Part shown: piece by piece, positions 41,994 through 50,865 of the stretch | Position numbering within the stretch: the first letter of the stretch is position 1 | Layout: every line of letters begins with the position of its first letter | Assembly (NCBI RefSeq): GCF_008370325.1 | Contig: NZ_VNIP01000018.1 | Coordinates: forward strand, 1 to 64,000 | Direction: 5' to 3' | DNA length: 64,000 nt | DNA from: Martinezella tropici | GTDB taxonomy: Bacteria; Pseudomonadota; Alphaproteobacteria; Rhizobiales; Rhizobiaceae | The notes under the pieces: generated by a model | The model's database searches: none | What the model was told of the DNA's origin: nothing | What the model saw: only the letters and a program-made list of their open reading frames with translations | Program-made: the position numbers and the translations under genes

Positions 41994-44903
41994 TCACAGC
42001 GGAACCTGCAGCGGATTGCTCCACCAGCCAGCCGATTCCTGGAACAGGCCTATCTCGGCGAAGGCGGCACCCTTTCGCTTGAACTCTGATGGGATCTCGA
42101 TGCCAAGATAAAGGCTATCCCCCGGTGGCAGGACGAATGGAATACGGGAGCGGTCGTTATCCGGATAGCTGATATCGCCATCGGCCGACAAGACACGATA
42201 GCTCGCCGCAACCCCAAACGCGTCGCCGGCGGTTCCGGCGCTGGCCCACGGCTTCGGCGAGAGGTTTGTAACACGGACGATATATTTCAGCGTCCTATTG
42301 TCCGCCACGATCGGCCCTTCAATCAGCTCGATCTTGTGCCGGGTGTCTCCGCGAACAAGCGGGCCTGCCATCTTAATATCGCCCATGTCGGTAATCGGCA
42401 CATAGGCCTTCTTGTCCCCCGGCGCATAGATCCGATACCAGTCATCCGTGAGCACTATTCGCTGCAGCTCCTCGGCACTTTCTTTCCAGCTTATCCCATT
42501 GTTCGTGACGGGCTCGAATGATGAGGGAGCAGTATCGAGAAAGGAACGGATCATCGCAGCGAGAGACTCCGAGGAGCCGCTTGTGAAAAATTGACAATTC
42601 TGACCGCCCGCGGTCACTTCGCGAAAAACGGGAATATCGCTTGCGATCACGGCTTTTCCGAAGTGCGCCGCTTCCACGATGGGAAGACCGAAACCTTCTG
42701 CATAGGAAGCCGCAATGAGGGCGTCACTCCCTGCATAGGCCTGCTGGAGCTTTTCGTCCGAAATACCATTGAGCCAAAAGAGACGCTCGCCGTATTCGCG
42801 ATGTTGCTTGATGCGGCGGATCAGATGCTCAACGCCCCAGCCCTGCTTTCCCACGATCGTCAGCCCGACATCTCGCCCCTCGTCCCACAATCTTTCAAGT
42901 GCATCTAAAGCGAGCGCATATCCCTTGCGCGGCTCGAGCGTTCCAACCATCAGGAAATTGTGGCGTGCACTCTGCACCTGCTCGGCAATATCTGTGCGGA
43001 CGATAGCCTGGTTGAAATCTGCACCAAGATGCCAATAGCCAATTTTCATCTCACGCGGAAACCGAATACCTTCCAGTATCGTGATCAGCTCGTCGGCCAC
43101 GGCTTTTGATATGCAGATAAACGCGTTCGAGTATGCAAGCGCCGCCTGGAACCATACCGAAAATGTCGGAGACATTCCGGGATCGCAGAAGCCGGGAAAT
43201 CTCAGCGGAACCGTGTCATACAGACAGGAGACAATCGTCGCGCCCCTTAATCGCGCGGCATGCAATGTCTTATAGTGGTACTTGAAGAACTCCCAAGAGC
43301 TATCGAGCATCAAGATGCGGTCATCTGCCCCGAACTGCAGGCGGGCATCCTCGCTGAATGCATTTGCATCCTTGGCTTTTTCCAGGGTCTTGAGGACGGG
43401 AAACCATCCGTCGAGAGAATCGCTATAAGCGACGACGAGCTCGACGCTTTGTCCGTCGACAACACGCTCCGGCGGCAGATTGGCGCAAATATTTTTAACG
43501 ACCCGTTGAATCCCGGTCTTGTGATCAACTCGATATGTCGAGGTCGCATCCACGATAAGGCGAGGCTTTCCGGAACTCGGGATCTCGCTGCGCGCCAGCA
43601 CTTCCGAGACGAAATCGCGCGGCAGGCCGATCTTTTCCACTTTCTGCAAAACGGCCTTTTCAACCCTCGCCTGCGAATTCACATCCCGCAAGGCCGCGGC
43701 TTTGCCGGCAACGTCCTTTAGAGCGGTGACAGCGATGGCTGCGGTCTTGGCCCAGCTAAAGTCGGAGGCGCGGCTCTGTTGCCGTGCGGCCGCAGTCTTT
43801 GCCGCCTCGCGATTACTCAACGCTCGACGCATGACCCGTGCAATGTCCGCAACATCGGCGGGATTGAAGAGAAACTCCCGGTCCCCAATCACCTCTGGAA
43901 GAGCACCGGTGTTTGAAGCGATCACAAGTGTGCCACAGGTCATGGCTTCAAGCGCGGTCAGGCCGAATCCCTCAAGCAGCGAGGGCTGAATTGCCAGATC
44001 CGCCTCTTTGTAAAGGGCGACGAGTTGACTGTCCGTCACATGCCCGAGCGCCGCAAAATCCTGTTGCGGAAGTCCAAGCTTGCGCCAGCGCTCCTCCTCT
44101 TCTCTCAGAAGCGCTTTCGGATGGTCGCCGGCCAAGACGAAACTGTACTGCGTTCGCAAATCTTCAGGCAGCTGCGCAAATGCGGCAATTGCCGATTCCA
44201 CATTCTTTCGCCAATCCAACCCGCCAACGTAAAGGACGAAGCGTTTCGGCGTCGGGCGCGACGATCTCAGCTCCGGGTGATCGATTGCGTCTTTAAAATC
44301 TTTCGATATCCCGGCAAGCATATTGATTGCATGAGCATTCTCCGAGATCTCGATGCATTCACGCCGCGAATAGTCCGAAATGCAAAGATTGAGATCGAAT
44401 TTCGCATGGAGACCAAGGCGCCGCTCATAGCACGCGCGAGTAGCAGAACTCTGAAGATACTGCTCGGGATAGCGATACGGAATTGCGTCATAGAAGATGG
44501 ATGCAACGGGAATTGACGAAATATCGTTGGGAACAAGCGGAACCGCCCTGTCCCTCATACCTTCAAATGGACTGGCAGAGACTGCTATGTCCGGATTGAT
44601 GCAGGCGACATGATATGCGAGCGCTATCTCACTGAGCCGACGCTTTTCGGAATAGCCGTCGACCCCTTCTCCACCATCGGCAACGCCATGCCACATGAAG
44701 ATATTAGCGGGTTTGAGCCACTGTTGAAGATGATCGCGAGCCGCCAGCGCATCCTGCGGCATTCCGGCATTGAGCGAAACAAGAAGTTCTACATCCGGGT
44801 GGTTGTCGATAATTCCCAGAAGCCACTCTTGCACATAGCGCCCGATTCCACGCCACTTGCTTGCTGTCTGGAAACACTGGCCATCGATCCACAATCGCAT
44901 CAA
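41994..44903 (-). CDS. Large tandem GT4 glycosyltransferase with C-terminal beta-sandwich-like domain
   Basis: This 969-residue protein has two full GT4 modules. Module 1 (about 1-390) begins MMRLWIDGQCFQTASKWRGI and has FVLYVGGLDWRKNVESA and EGFGLTALEAMTCG. Module 2 (about 450-830) begins PRLIVDATSTYRVDHKTGIQ and has NFLMVGTLEPRKGYALAL and EGFGLPIVEAAHFG. The last 110 or so residues (KYIVRVTNLSPKPWAS... to WWSNPLQVPL) read as a beta-rich accessory domain with a PPGDSLYLGIEIP strand pair, like domains fused to polysaccharide-processing enzymes. Two E-x7-E sites imply it could add two sugars per repeat. Donors are unknown. GDP-D-rhamnose or GDP-mannose from the neighbouring genes are candidates. 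Confidence 0.88.
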   Translation of the reverse strand: MMRLWIDGQCFQTASKWRGIGRYVQEWLLGIIDNHPDVELLVSLNAGMPQDALAARDHLQQWLKPANIFMWHGVADGGEGVDGYSEKRRLSEIALAYHVACINPDIAVSASPFEGMRDRAVPLVPNDISSIPVASIFYDAIPYRYPEQYLQSSATRACYERRLGLHAKFDLNLCISDYSRRECIEISENAHAINMLAGISKDFKDAIDHPELRSSRPTPKRFVLYVGGLDWRKNVESAIAAFAQLPEDLRTQYSFVLAGDHPKALLREEEERWRKLGLPQQDFAALGHVTDSQLVALYKEADLAIQPSLLEGFGLTALEAMTCGTLVIASNTGALPEVIGDREFLFNPADVADIARVMRRALSNREAAKTAAARQQSRASDFSWAKTAAIAVTALKDVAGKAAALRDVNSQARVEKAVLQKVEKIGLPRDFVSEVLARSEIPSSGKPRLIVDATSTYRVDHKTGIQRVVKNICANLPPERVVDGQSVELVVAYSDSLDGWFPVLKTLEKAKDANAFSEDARLQFGADDRILMLDSSWEFFKYHYKTLHAARLRGATIVSCLYDTVPLRFPGFCDPGMSPTFSVWFQAALAYSNAFICISKAVADELITILEGIRFPREMKIGYWHLGADFNQAIVRTDIAEQVQSARHNFLMVGTLEPRKGYALALDALERLWDEGRDVGLTIVGKQGWGVEHLIRRIKQHREYGERLFWLNGISDEKLQQAYAGSDALIAASYAEGFGLPIVEAAHFGKAVIASDIPVFREVTAGGQNCQFFTSGSSESLAAMIRSFLDTAPSSFEPVTNNGISWKESAEELQRIVLTDDWYRIYAPGDKKAYVPITDMGDIKMAGPLVRGDTRHKIELIEGPIVADNRTLKYIVRVTNLSPKPWASAGTAGDAFGVAASYRVLSADGDISYPDNDRSRIPFVLPPGDSLYLGIEIPSEFKRKGAAFAEIGLFQESAGWWSNPLQVPL

Positions 44904-44913
44904 TGATCGTCTT

Positions 44914-45408
44914 TCACTTCGATTTCGAGATATCTTGAAGCAGGCTGCTCCATCGCGCTACTGCCGACTTCGGTGCATCGATAAACCATTGCCCCTCCTG
45001 ATTATCGTCCGAAAAGTCAAGTGTCGGAACACCATAGCCCTGCGCTATGGCAATTGCGGCAAGTCTTCTCTTCAGCATCGGGAAACGTTGCGCCAATCGC
45101 AGGCAGGCGTCCTTCAAGTGCGGCCTGGCGGAAAGCCAGCGCAGGAGTCCTGCTAAAAAAAACATGACGCTTCGGCTAGGTAACCTTTTGATTGCGGATA
45201 GCTTTCGACTTCCAGCCCGAACGGGACGCGTAAGCTGCCACGAGAAACTATTATGTATCTGATCAAGCTGCTGACGCAGCGTACGCTCTCGACTATCCGC
45301 GTCCCAGACTGCATCTTCCAGATCGCGTATCTGATCGTCCTTCTGTTCAAGGAGACGAATGAGATGCTGCTCCGGCTGATGTTCGATCGAATGCTTATCG
45401 CTGTTCAC
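44914..45408 (-). CDS. Coiled-coil protein linked to polysaccharide glycosyltransferases, 164 aa
   Basis: The N-terminal 60 residues form a charged coiled coil (LLEQKDDQIRDLEDAVWDAD, then RERTLRQQLDQIHNS). It is followed by FSWQLTRPVRAGSRKLSAI, a short motif that often trails coiled coils in glycosyltransferases and O-antigen chain-length proteins (S-x-SW-R/Q-LT-x-P-x-R). A hydrophobic patch VMFFLAGLLRWL and a helical tail follow. No catalytic domain is present. It ends 10 nt before the tandem glycosyltransferase gene, so it may be a scaffold or ruler for that enzyme. That role is inference. Confidence 0.7.
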   Translation of the reverse strand: MNSDKHSIEHQPEQHLIRLLEQKDDQIRDLEDAVWDADSRERTLRQQLDQIHNSFSWQLTRPVRAGSRKLSAIKRLPSRSVMFFLAGLLRWLSARPHLKDACLRLAQRFPMLKRRLAAIAIAQGYGVPTLDFSDDNQEGQWFIDAPKSAVARWSSLLQDISKSK

Positions 45409-45487
45409 AAATATGAGCCTTCTTCGGGTAGCAACACAGCATCAGTGTTCCGAATGGATCCGCCCGGCCTTGCATCCCTCGACGAGG

Positions 45488-46453
45488 TTAGCTCGCGATC
45501 CGGATTTTCCAATCCTGGAGCACATCGCTAAGGGTTTGGCGTAACTCTATTTCCGGTTTCCAGCCGAAGGCATCGAAAGCTGCCTTGTTGTCGCCGGCGG
45601 CGATGGCGATTTCCGGTCCGCGCAGCCGCTTCGGGTCGACCTCGATTTCCACATCCGCTTCAGACAATTCGATCAGCATGTCCAGTATCGACTGGATCTG
45701 CACGGATCGGCCGGAGGACAGATTGAAGACCTTGCCGAACGCAGCGCACGCCCTGTCCCCCAAGGCCGCCTCAGCATAGGCACGCACCACATCGCGAACG
45801 TCGAGAAAGTCGCGGAAAGCCGAGAGATTTCCGACGCTGATGCGGGGCTCGGCCTTGCCCGCGGCAATCTCGGCAAGTTGCCTTGCAAAAGCAGGCACCA
45901 CATAGTCCACCGCCTGGCCCGGCCCCGTATGATTGAACGGACGAAACCGGATCGCCTTCAATCCATCATAGGCAAGCTGGCCGACAAGCACGTCGGCCGC
46001 AGCCTTCGTCGCGCCATAGACACTCATCGGCTTCAGGGCAGCGTCTTCCTTGATCGGCTCTCCCGCCGCATCCAGAAACGACGCCCCGTAGGCTTCGGAA
46101 CTGCCGACGAAGATGAACCTTGCCTCGGGCGCAAATTCCATTGCGGCGTAGGCGAGATTCATCGTGCCTTGGAGGTTCACGTCCCAAGCCCGCTGCGGCA
46201 GCTTGCGCGCATCCCCAGGCGCCGCGATCGCAGCCAGATGGACGATGGCCGTTGGCCGGCACTCCCGCACCAGGTTCGCCACCTGGCCTCGATCGGTGAT
46301 CTCCGTCTTCCACCCGGATGCATCGCTTTGGCCGGCCGTCAACACGCTCAGCCTCTGGCCATGTTTCAGCCGCTGGCTCTCGAGCTCACGCAACAGCCAT
46401 GAGCCGACGAAGCCGCTGGCACCTGTCACAAGAATACGATGTTCCCTCGGCAT
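45488..46453 (-). CDS. rmd: GDP-6-deoxy-4-keto-D-mannose reductase (Rmd-like)
   Basis: A 321-residue extended short-chain dehydrogenase: HRILVTGASGFVGSWLL, VHLAAIAAPGDARKLPQRAWDVNLQG, VGSSEAYG, YGATKAAADVL (Tyr-x3-Lys) and RPFNHTGPGQ. The last motif is characteristic of GDP-D-rhamnose-forming Rmd. Fucose synthases (Fcl) carry a different region there. With Gmd directly upstream it would turn GDP-mannose into GDP-D-rhamnose, with GDP-L-fucose as the less likely alternative. ATG 46453 is chosen. GTG 46468 in the same frame is possible. Confidence 0.82.
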   Translation of the reverse strand: MPREHRILVTGASGFVGSWLLRELESQRLKHGQRLSVLTAGQSDASGWKTEITDRGQVANLVRECRPTAIVHLAAIAAPGDARKLPQRAWDVNLQGTMNLAYAAMEFAPEARFIFVGSSEAYGASFLDAAGEPIKEDAALKPMSVYGATKAAADVLVGQLAYDGLKAIRFRPFNHTGPGQAVDYVVPAFARQLAEIAAGKAEPRISVGNLSAFRDFLDVRDVVRAYAEAALGDRACAAFGKVFNLSSGRSVQIQSILDMLIELSEADVEIEVDPKRLRGPEIAIAAGDNKAAFDAFGWKPEIELRQTLSDVLQDWKIRIAS

Positions 46454-46478
46454 GGGGCGCCCCGCCACTTGCTCGGGC

Positions 46479-47453
46479 CTATTTGCTCAACCGCTTCAGG
46501 TCGGCATCGACCATCTCGACGATCATCTCCTCCAGGCTGATTTTCGGCTCCCAGCCAAACGTCTTGCGGGCCTTTTCCGGATTGCCGAGCAGTACATCCA
46601 CTTCCGCCGGGCGAAAAAGTTCGGGATCGATGACCAGGTGGTCTTCCATCTTCAGGCCCGCATGCTGGAAGGCGATGGCGCACATGTCGCGAACGGTCGT
46701 CGTGCGGCCGGTCGCAATCACATAGTCATCCGCAACCTCCTGCTGCAGCATCAGCCACATGGCGCGAACATAATCCTTCGAATGCCCCCAGTCACGCTTG
46801 GCATCGATGTTGCCGAGCCGAAGCTCCTTTGCCAGACCAAGCTTGATGCGGGCAACGGCATCCGTCACCTTACGCGTGACGAACTCGATACCGCGCAGCG
46901 GTGATTCGTGATTGAAGAGAATGCCGCTCGAGGCATGAAGACCGAAGCTCTCGCGATAGTTGACCGTGATCCAATGACCGTAAAGCTTGGCGACCGCATA
47001 AGGCGAACGCGGATAGAACGGCGTCTGCTCGGATTGCATCGGCTCCTGGATGAGACCGTACATTTCCGAGGAGGAAGCCTGGTAGAAACGAGCCTCGGGC
47101 TGCTCGAGACGAAGGGCCTCTAGGATATTCGTCACGCCGAGAGCCGTAACCTGGCCGGTCAGATAAGGCTGCTGCCACGAAGACTTGACGAAGGACTGCG
47201 CCCCGAGATTGTAAACCTCTTCCGGCCTCACGTCCTTGAGCGTGCGCACAAGACCGGAAAGATCCATCAGGTCGCCATCGACGATCCGAACCTGGCCTTC
47301 GATGCCGAGCCATTGCAGTCGGCTGAGGTTGACGTCCGATGTGCTCGAGCGGCGAGCAAGGCCATAAACCTCGTAGCCATTTTGCAGCAGGAGTTCCGCC
47401 AGATAGGCGCCATCCTGACCCGTGATCCCCGTTACCAGTGCTTTCTTCGCCAC
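46479..47453 (-). CDS. gmd: GDP-mannose 4,6-dehydratase
   Basis: A 324-residue NADP-dependent enzyme converting GDP-mannose to GDP-4-keto-6-deoxy-mannose. The opening AKKALVTGITGQDGAYLAELLL has the TGITGQDG motif diagnostic for Gmd. Further blocks are LARRSSTSD, SSSEMYGLIQEPMQSE, PYAVAKLYGHWITVNYRES, LFNHESPLRG and RDWGHSKDYVRAMWLMLQQ. The GTG start at 47453 has GGAG 6 nt upstream, better than ATG 47471, which has none. The rmd-like gene begins 25 nt downstream, so the two form a GDP-6-deoxyhexose module. Confidence 0.96.
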   Translation of the reverse strand: MAKKALVTGITGQDGAYLAELLLQNGYEVYGLARRSSTSDVNLSRLQWLGIEGQVRIVDGDLMDLSGLVRTLKDVRPEEVYNLGAQSFVKSSWQQPYLTGQVTALGVTNILEALRLEQPEARFYQASSSEMYGLIQEPMQSEQTPFYPRSPYAVAKLYGHWITVNYRESFGLHASSGILFNHESPLRGIEFVTRKVTDAVARIKLGLAKELRLGNIDAKRDWGHSKDYVRAMWLMLQQEVADDYVIATGRTTTVRDMCAIAFQHAGLKMEDHLVIDPELFRPAEVDVLLGNPEKARKTFGWEPKISLEEMIVEMVDADLKRLSK

Positions 47454-47776
47454 ATTAATCTCCGTTCTCATCGCGTTCGATCAACCCAACCGGGGAAGCT
47501 CGGCGCCGTCACTAAATACATGCGCCCATACCAACGCTCATTTATGCGCCATTTAACCTCTATAGCTCCCAATGACAACGAGCCAGAACAACTTCCCTCA
47601 TGGCGAGCATCAAAAACAATTTATGCACTCATGCCACAATCGACCCTTTGTGCTCGGTCACATCGTATTACCTCAACGAATTTGGAGAATCTTGGGCCAT
47701 CGACCGGCATCGGAGTTCATTGATGCCAAAGCCGGTCTCCTCGCATTGCCGAAGCGAAGAAGGCTGCGGCATGGCA
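47454..47776. other. Spacer between gmd and a GT4 gene
   Basis: About 320 bp of lower GC than the surroundings lie between two minus-strand genes. It presumably holds the promoter for gmd-rmd and downstream genes. No coding frame with family resemblance and no clear terminator is visible. Confidence 0.45.
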
Positions 47777-48907
47777 TCAAATCGATTCCCTTGCGATCGA
47801 TCGTCCCGCCGTCAGCTCATCATAAAGGCGATGATATCCCTCGCACATTCTTTCTGCCGTAAAATGCGCGAGATAGCGATCACGGGCGGCGGCACCCATG
47901 GCAACGGCTTTTTCCGCGTCTTCCGAGATGCACTTCATGGCATCCGATAGGGCATCGACATCATTAGGTGGGACGACCAATCCCGTCTCGTTATTCAAAT
48001 TGACGAAACTCGTCCCGGTGCCGATTTCGCATGAAATCATGGGTTTGCCGAACATCGCCGCCTCGACCAACGACAATCCGAAGGCTTCCGAGCGAAGGGG
48101 GGATGGGAAGACGAGGGCCTCGCAAAGTTCAAGAAGGGCAATCTTGTCCTGATCCGGTAAAGCACCGACGAAATGGACATTCTCGGCGCCCTGCGCGGCC
48201 TGCTTCAATTCCTCCTCCATCGGCCCACTGCCGACGACGACGACGCTCAGGCCGTTCCTCTTGGCCGCTTCCACCAGAATATGAATGCCTTTGTAGTACC
48301 GCAACACACCGACAAACAGGAAAAAGTGGCCGGGAAAACGGTTGCGCCACAGCATACGCGTCACATCATCGGCCTTGGGGTAGTCAGCCTCGTCGAGGCC
48401 CAACGGAATGACGGTCGTCTTGGCTCGAAACCTTCTCAAGACATCACTCGACTCAAGATAATTGGGCGAGGTCGCAACGATGCGATCAACACTGCACAGG
48501 AAGCGGGACATCAAAGGCTTATAGAACTGCAGCAGAACCTTCTGCTTCACGATATCGGAGTGATAGGTGACGAGCGTCGGCTTGCCGGTGTGTATGACGA
48601 GATGGACGATATCCATCACCGGCCAGGGAAAATGATAGTGGATGACGTCGGCCTTGCCGCTCAGCTCACGGAAACGTCCAAATACCTCTCGCGAAAATCC
48701 GGTAGACGCGAATTCGAAATCGAGCTTCGCCTTGTGGGCCATGTGGCCATCAAATTCGCGGCTGTTTTCGCCCGGCTTTTCACTGAGTGAAAGGACATCG
48801 GATTCGACCCCATATTTGGCCACCCCCTTGGCAATCGCATGGATCGTCCGCTCCACACCGCCGAATGTATCAGGCCAATAGGTTTTGAAAAAATGGAGAA
48901 CGCGCAT
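47777..48907 (-). CDS. GT4-family glycosyltransferase (mannosyltransferase-like)
   Basis: A 376-residue GT-B glycosyltransferase. The N-terminus MRVLHFFKTYWPDTFGGVERTIHAIAKG has the GG-x-ER loop. VIHYHFPWPVMDI and TYHSDIVKQ follow, then the donor lobe FLFVGVLRYYKGIHILVEAA, the alpha-phosphate-binding VVVGSGPMEEEL and the E-x7-E site SEAFGLSLVEAAMFGKP. The GVLRYYKG and SEAFGLSLVEA features resemble LpcC/WbaZ-type mannosyltransferases. It stands slightly apart from the gmd unit and is the last polysaccharide gene before a tRNA. Confidence 0.88.
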   Translation of the reverse strand: MRVLHFFKTYWPDTFGGVERTIHAIAKGVAKYGVESDVLSLSEKPGENSREFDGHMAHKAKLDFEFASTGFSREVFGRFRELSGKADVIHYHFPWPVMDIVHLVIHTGKPTLVTYHSDIVKQKVLLQFYKPLMSRFLCSVDRIVATSPNYLESSDVLRRFRAKTTVIPLGLDEADYPKADDVTRMLWRNRFPGHFFLFVGVLRYYKGIHILVEAAKRNGLSVVVVGSGPMEEELKQAAQGAENVHFVGALPDQDKIALLELCEALVFPSPLRSEAFGLSLVEAAMFGKPMISCEIGTGTSFVNLNNETGLVVPPNDVDALSDAMKCISEDAEKAVAMGAAARDRYLAHFTAERMCEGYHRLYDELTAGRSIARESI

Positions 48908-49075
48908 GTCGCTCCTGTATCGAAAAGCACCGGCGTCGTCACCTGGATAACAGAAGCATGGGAAGAGTGCTGCCCCATAAACTCATAAAAGAAGGAAATA
49001 GAGCGCGACGAGAACTCGAAGAAAACTCCAGCTCGCCAAGAGGCTCTGTGATCGATCTTTTTAATGAAGGATATC

Positions 49076-49149
49076 TGGCTGGGGAACCTGGACTCGAACC
49101 AAGATTAACGGAGTCAGAGTCCGTCGTTCTACCATTGAACTATTCCCCA
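49076..49149 (-). tRNA. tRNA-Gln (anticodon CUG)
   Basis: Reading the minus strand, TGGGGAA and TTCCCCA form the 7-bp acceptor stem, followed by G and an encoded CCA. The anticodon arm is ACGGA-CTCTGAC-TCCGT with anticodon CTG. The T arm carries GGTTCGAGTCC. It totals 74 nt with CCA. No mobile element is attached to it. Confidence 0.95.
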
Positions 49150-49386
49150 ACGACCGCCGAACATTTTATGTCCCGCGGGGAAAGCATGGCCTCTATAATC
49201 GAATTTTCCACGGATGCAAACACTTTAACGCGGGCGGGTGCAATTTTTTGGAGGATCGGGACGGCGAGCGATAACGGTCTCTAATCCCGGTGTTGCAGCG
49301 GATATTCCGAACCTCACCATCGGGACCGCTCCGAAAGGCTGACCAGGGAGAGATCTTCACTTGTCGCTAGGTCGACGAGATCGTTT

Positions 49387-50022
49387 TCACCAGCGCAACA
49401 GGCGCTTGCCGAGAATATATCCGACAGCCGTCACCATGGCGATCGCAATCGGGTACCAGAGCAGCACGAAAAGCGGGCTGTCATCCGTGCAGTTGGAGGC
49501 GTAGAACGTCGCGGCGATGCCGCTGGCGGCAAGGCCGGCGACGGCACCAGCGGCCCCCGGCTTTTCCGGCGCGCTATGGCGAAGCGCGAACACGAAGCAG
49601 GCAAGCGGGCCGATCGACAGCAGTGGAATAAACGTCAGGCAGAAGCGGGCATTGTGCCCGATCATACGCGCACTCCAGCTGTCGGCCGGCATGACGGCCA
49701 TTTCGACGGCGGCGGCGGCAAGCAGCAGGAGCGGCGCCGCCAGCAGCGTCCAGCCCCAGATGCGCAGCGATACGCCCGGCCGGCCGATGCGGAAGACGAC
49801 GGCGCAAGCCGTCGCCGCGAGCGCAATGGTCACCACGAATTTGAACAGGAAGCGGACGGTCTGCATCGCGCTGTCTACGTCGGCTCGAAAGCCGATCATC
49901 GCAAAGAAAATGCCGCCGCTGATCAGAATTCCCGCGACGACCGCCATGGTCAGGGCCTTGCCGATCCGCGCGCGGACCGGCGCATCCTGCGCCAGAAGAT
50001 TGATGAGGTCATCGGTCTTCAC
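49387..50022 (-). CDS. DUF1109/NrsF-family anti-sigma factor
   Basis: A 211-residue inner-membrane protein with six hydrophobic segments and a short cytosolic N-terminus (VKTDDLINLLAQDAPVRAR), the layout of DUF1109 anti-sigma factors such as Caulobacter NrsF. Those proteins hold an ECF sigma factor inactive until metal or redox stress. A cysteine pair typical of the family may be represented by Cys in ATACAVVF, RFCLTF, LACFVF and SNCTDD. The start is GTG 50022 with GGAG 9 nt upstream. It overlaps the sigma gene by 14 nt. Confidence 0.86.
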   Translation of the reverse strand: MKTDDLINLLAQDAPVRARIGKALTMAVVAGILISGGIFFAMIGFRADVDSAMQTVRFLFKFVVTIALAATACAVVFRIGRPGVSLRIWGWTLLAAPLLLLAAAAVEMAVMPADSWSARMIGHNARFCLTFIPLLSIGPLACFVFALRHSAPEKPGAAGAVAGLAASGIAATFYASNCTDDSPLFVLLWYPIAIAMVTAVGYILGKRLLRW

Positions 50023-50575
50023 TGGTCTCACTCCGATAGAGGGCCGCAAGCGCCTTCAGCGCGCGATGCAGCGCCACGCGCACCGCCCCTTCCGTCATTT
50101 TCAGCCGGTCCGCCGTTTCCCGCACGCTGGTTCCCTCGACGGAAATCGAGCGTACGATGGTTTTCTGTGGATCCTTCAGCTGCTCCAGCATACGATCGAC
50201 ATCAAACCGATCCAAGGCGTCGGAATGCTCTTCCGCCTCCAGAAAATCGATCACATCGTCGATCGGTACGCTCATATGTCGCCCACGCCGCCTCAGGCTG
50301 TCGATCAGCTTGTTACGCACGATCGTCGACAGCCAAGGCCCGATCGGGCGTGATGAATCCCATGTGCCGCGCTTCAGGTGGATGGCCAACAGCACTTCCT
50401 GAACCACATCCTCGGCCTCGCTTACCGGCGCGCCGAACTGATCGCAGCGCCTTTTCGCCATGGCGCGCAGATGCGGCGTCACCGAGGACAGGAAACGGTG
50501 GTAGGCCTGCGCATCGCCGCTGATGGCGGCGCGCATCCAGACTGCCCATTCCTTTTCGCGCGCCGAATGATTCAT
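50009..50575 (-). CDS. ECF RNA polymerase sigma factor (SigF/NrsF-linked type)
   Basis: A 188-residue sigma-70 family factor. Region 2 has AEDVVQEVLLAIHLKRGTWDSSRPIGPWLSTIVRNKLIDSLRRRGR, and region 4 has SVEGTSVRETADRLKMTEGAVRVALHRALKAL. It pairs with a DUF1109 anti-sigma gene and diverges from a bufferin operon, the same arrangement as Caulobacter sigF, which responds to copper and other metal stress. ATG 50575 has TAGGAG 8 nt upstream. However, an autoregulatory promoter ends only about 12 nt before that ATG, so a downstream ATG at 50536 is also possible. It is not the general-stress EcfG type, as there is no PhyR or NepR nearby. Confidence 0.88.
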   Translation of the reverse strand: MNHSAREKEWAVWMRAAISGDAQAYHRFLSSVTPHLRAMAKRRCDQFGAPVSEAEDVVQEVLLAIHLKRGTWDSSRPIGPWLSTIVRNKLIDSLRRRGRHMSVPIDDVIDFLEAEEHSDALDRFDVDRMLEQLKDPQKTIVRSISVEGTSVRETADRLKMTEGAVRVALHRALKALAALYRSETSEDR

Positions 50576-50586
50576 CCGACAACTCC

Positions 50587-50614
50587 TATACGCGGGATCG
50601 CAGGATTTCGTTAC
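50587..50614 (-). promoter_or_regulatory. ECF-type promoter of the sigma/anti-sigma genes
   Basis: On the minus strand GTAACG (50614-50609) is followed after exactly 16 nt by CGTATA (50592-50587). The divergent bufferin operon has GTAACA-N16-CGTAGA. The shared GTAAC-N16-CGTA pattern resembles the reported Caulobacter SigF consensus (GTAACC-N16-CGAA, from memory) and implies autoregulation. Confidence 0.65.
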
Positions 50615-50788
50615 CGGCAACGGCACTTATTTTTCAAGCCCTTTCGTTTCCATCGGGAACCGCCGAACTCCCGCACCCTTCCTTGATACCCGTATCAGCT
50701 TCACCGTCATGAGGCGCATATAACTCCGGCCCGGCAGATAGCCGGCGCAGGATAATGGACGCCATCTCGAAAAAATTCCGATATGGCT

Positions 50789-50816
50789 GTAACATCCGGC
50801 CGGGACGCTCCGTAGA
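50789..50816 (+). promoter_or_regulatory. ECF-type promoter of the bufferin operon
   Basis: GTAACA (50789-50794), a 16-nt spacer, and CGTAGA (50811-50816) lie 50 nt upstream of the first bufA ATG. The motif matches the one facing the sigma gene on the other strand, so both units are probably read by the same ECF sigma factor. Confidence 0.7.
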
Positions 50817-50865
50817 CCTCGATGCAAGCCAATGGCGGCTCGCATCCCATCAAGGAGACAGATCC

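Noticed and set aside
50009..50575. General-stress sigma factor EcfG
   Set aside because: No PhyR or NepR gene nearby; the DUF1109 anti-sigma and bufferin operon point to the SigF/NrsF metal-stress type.
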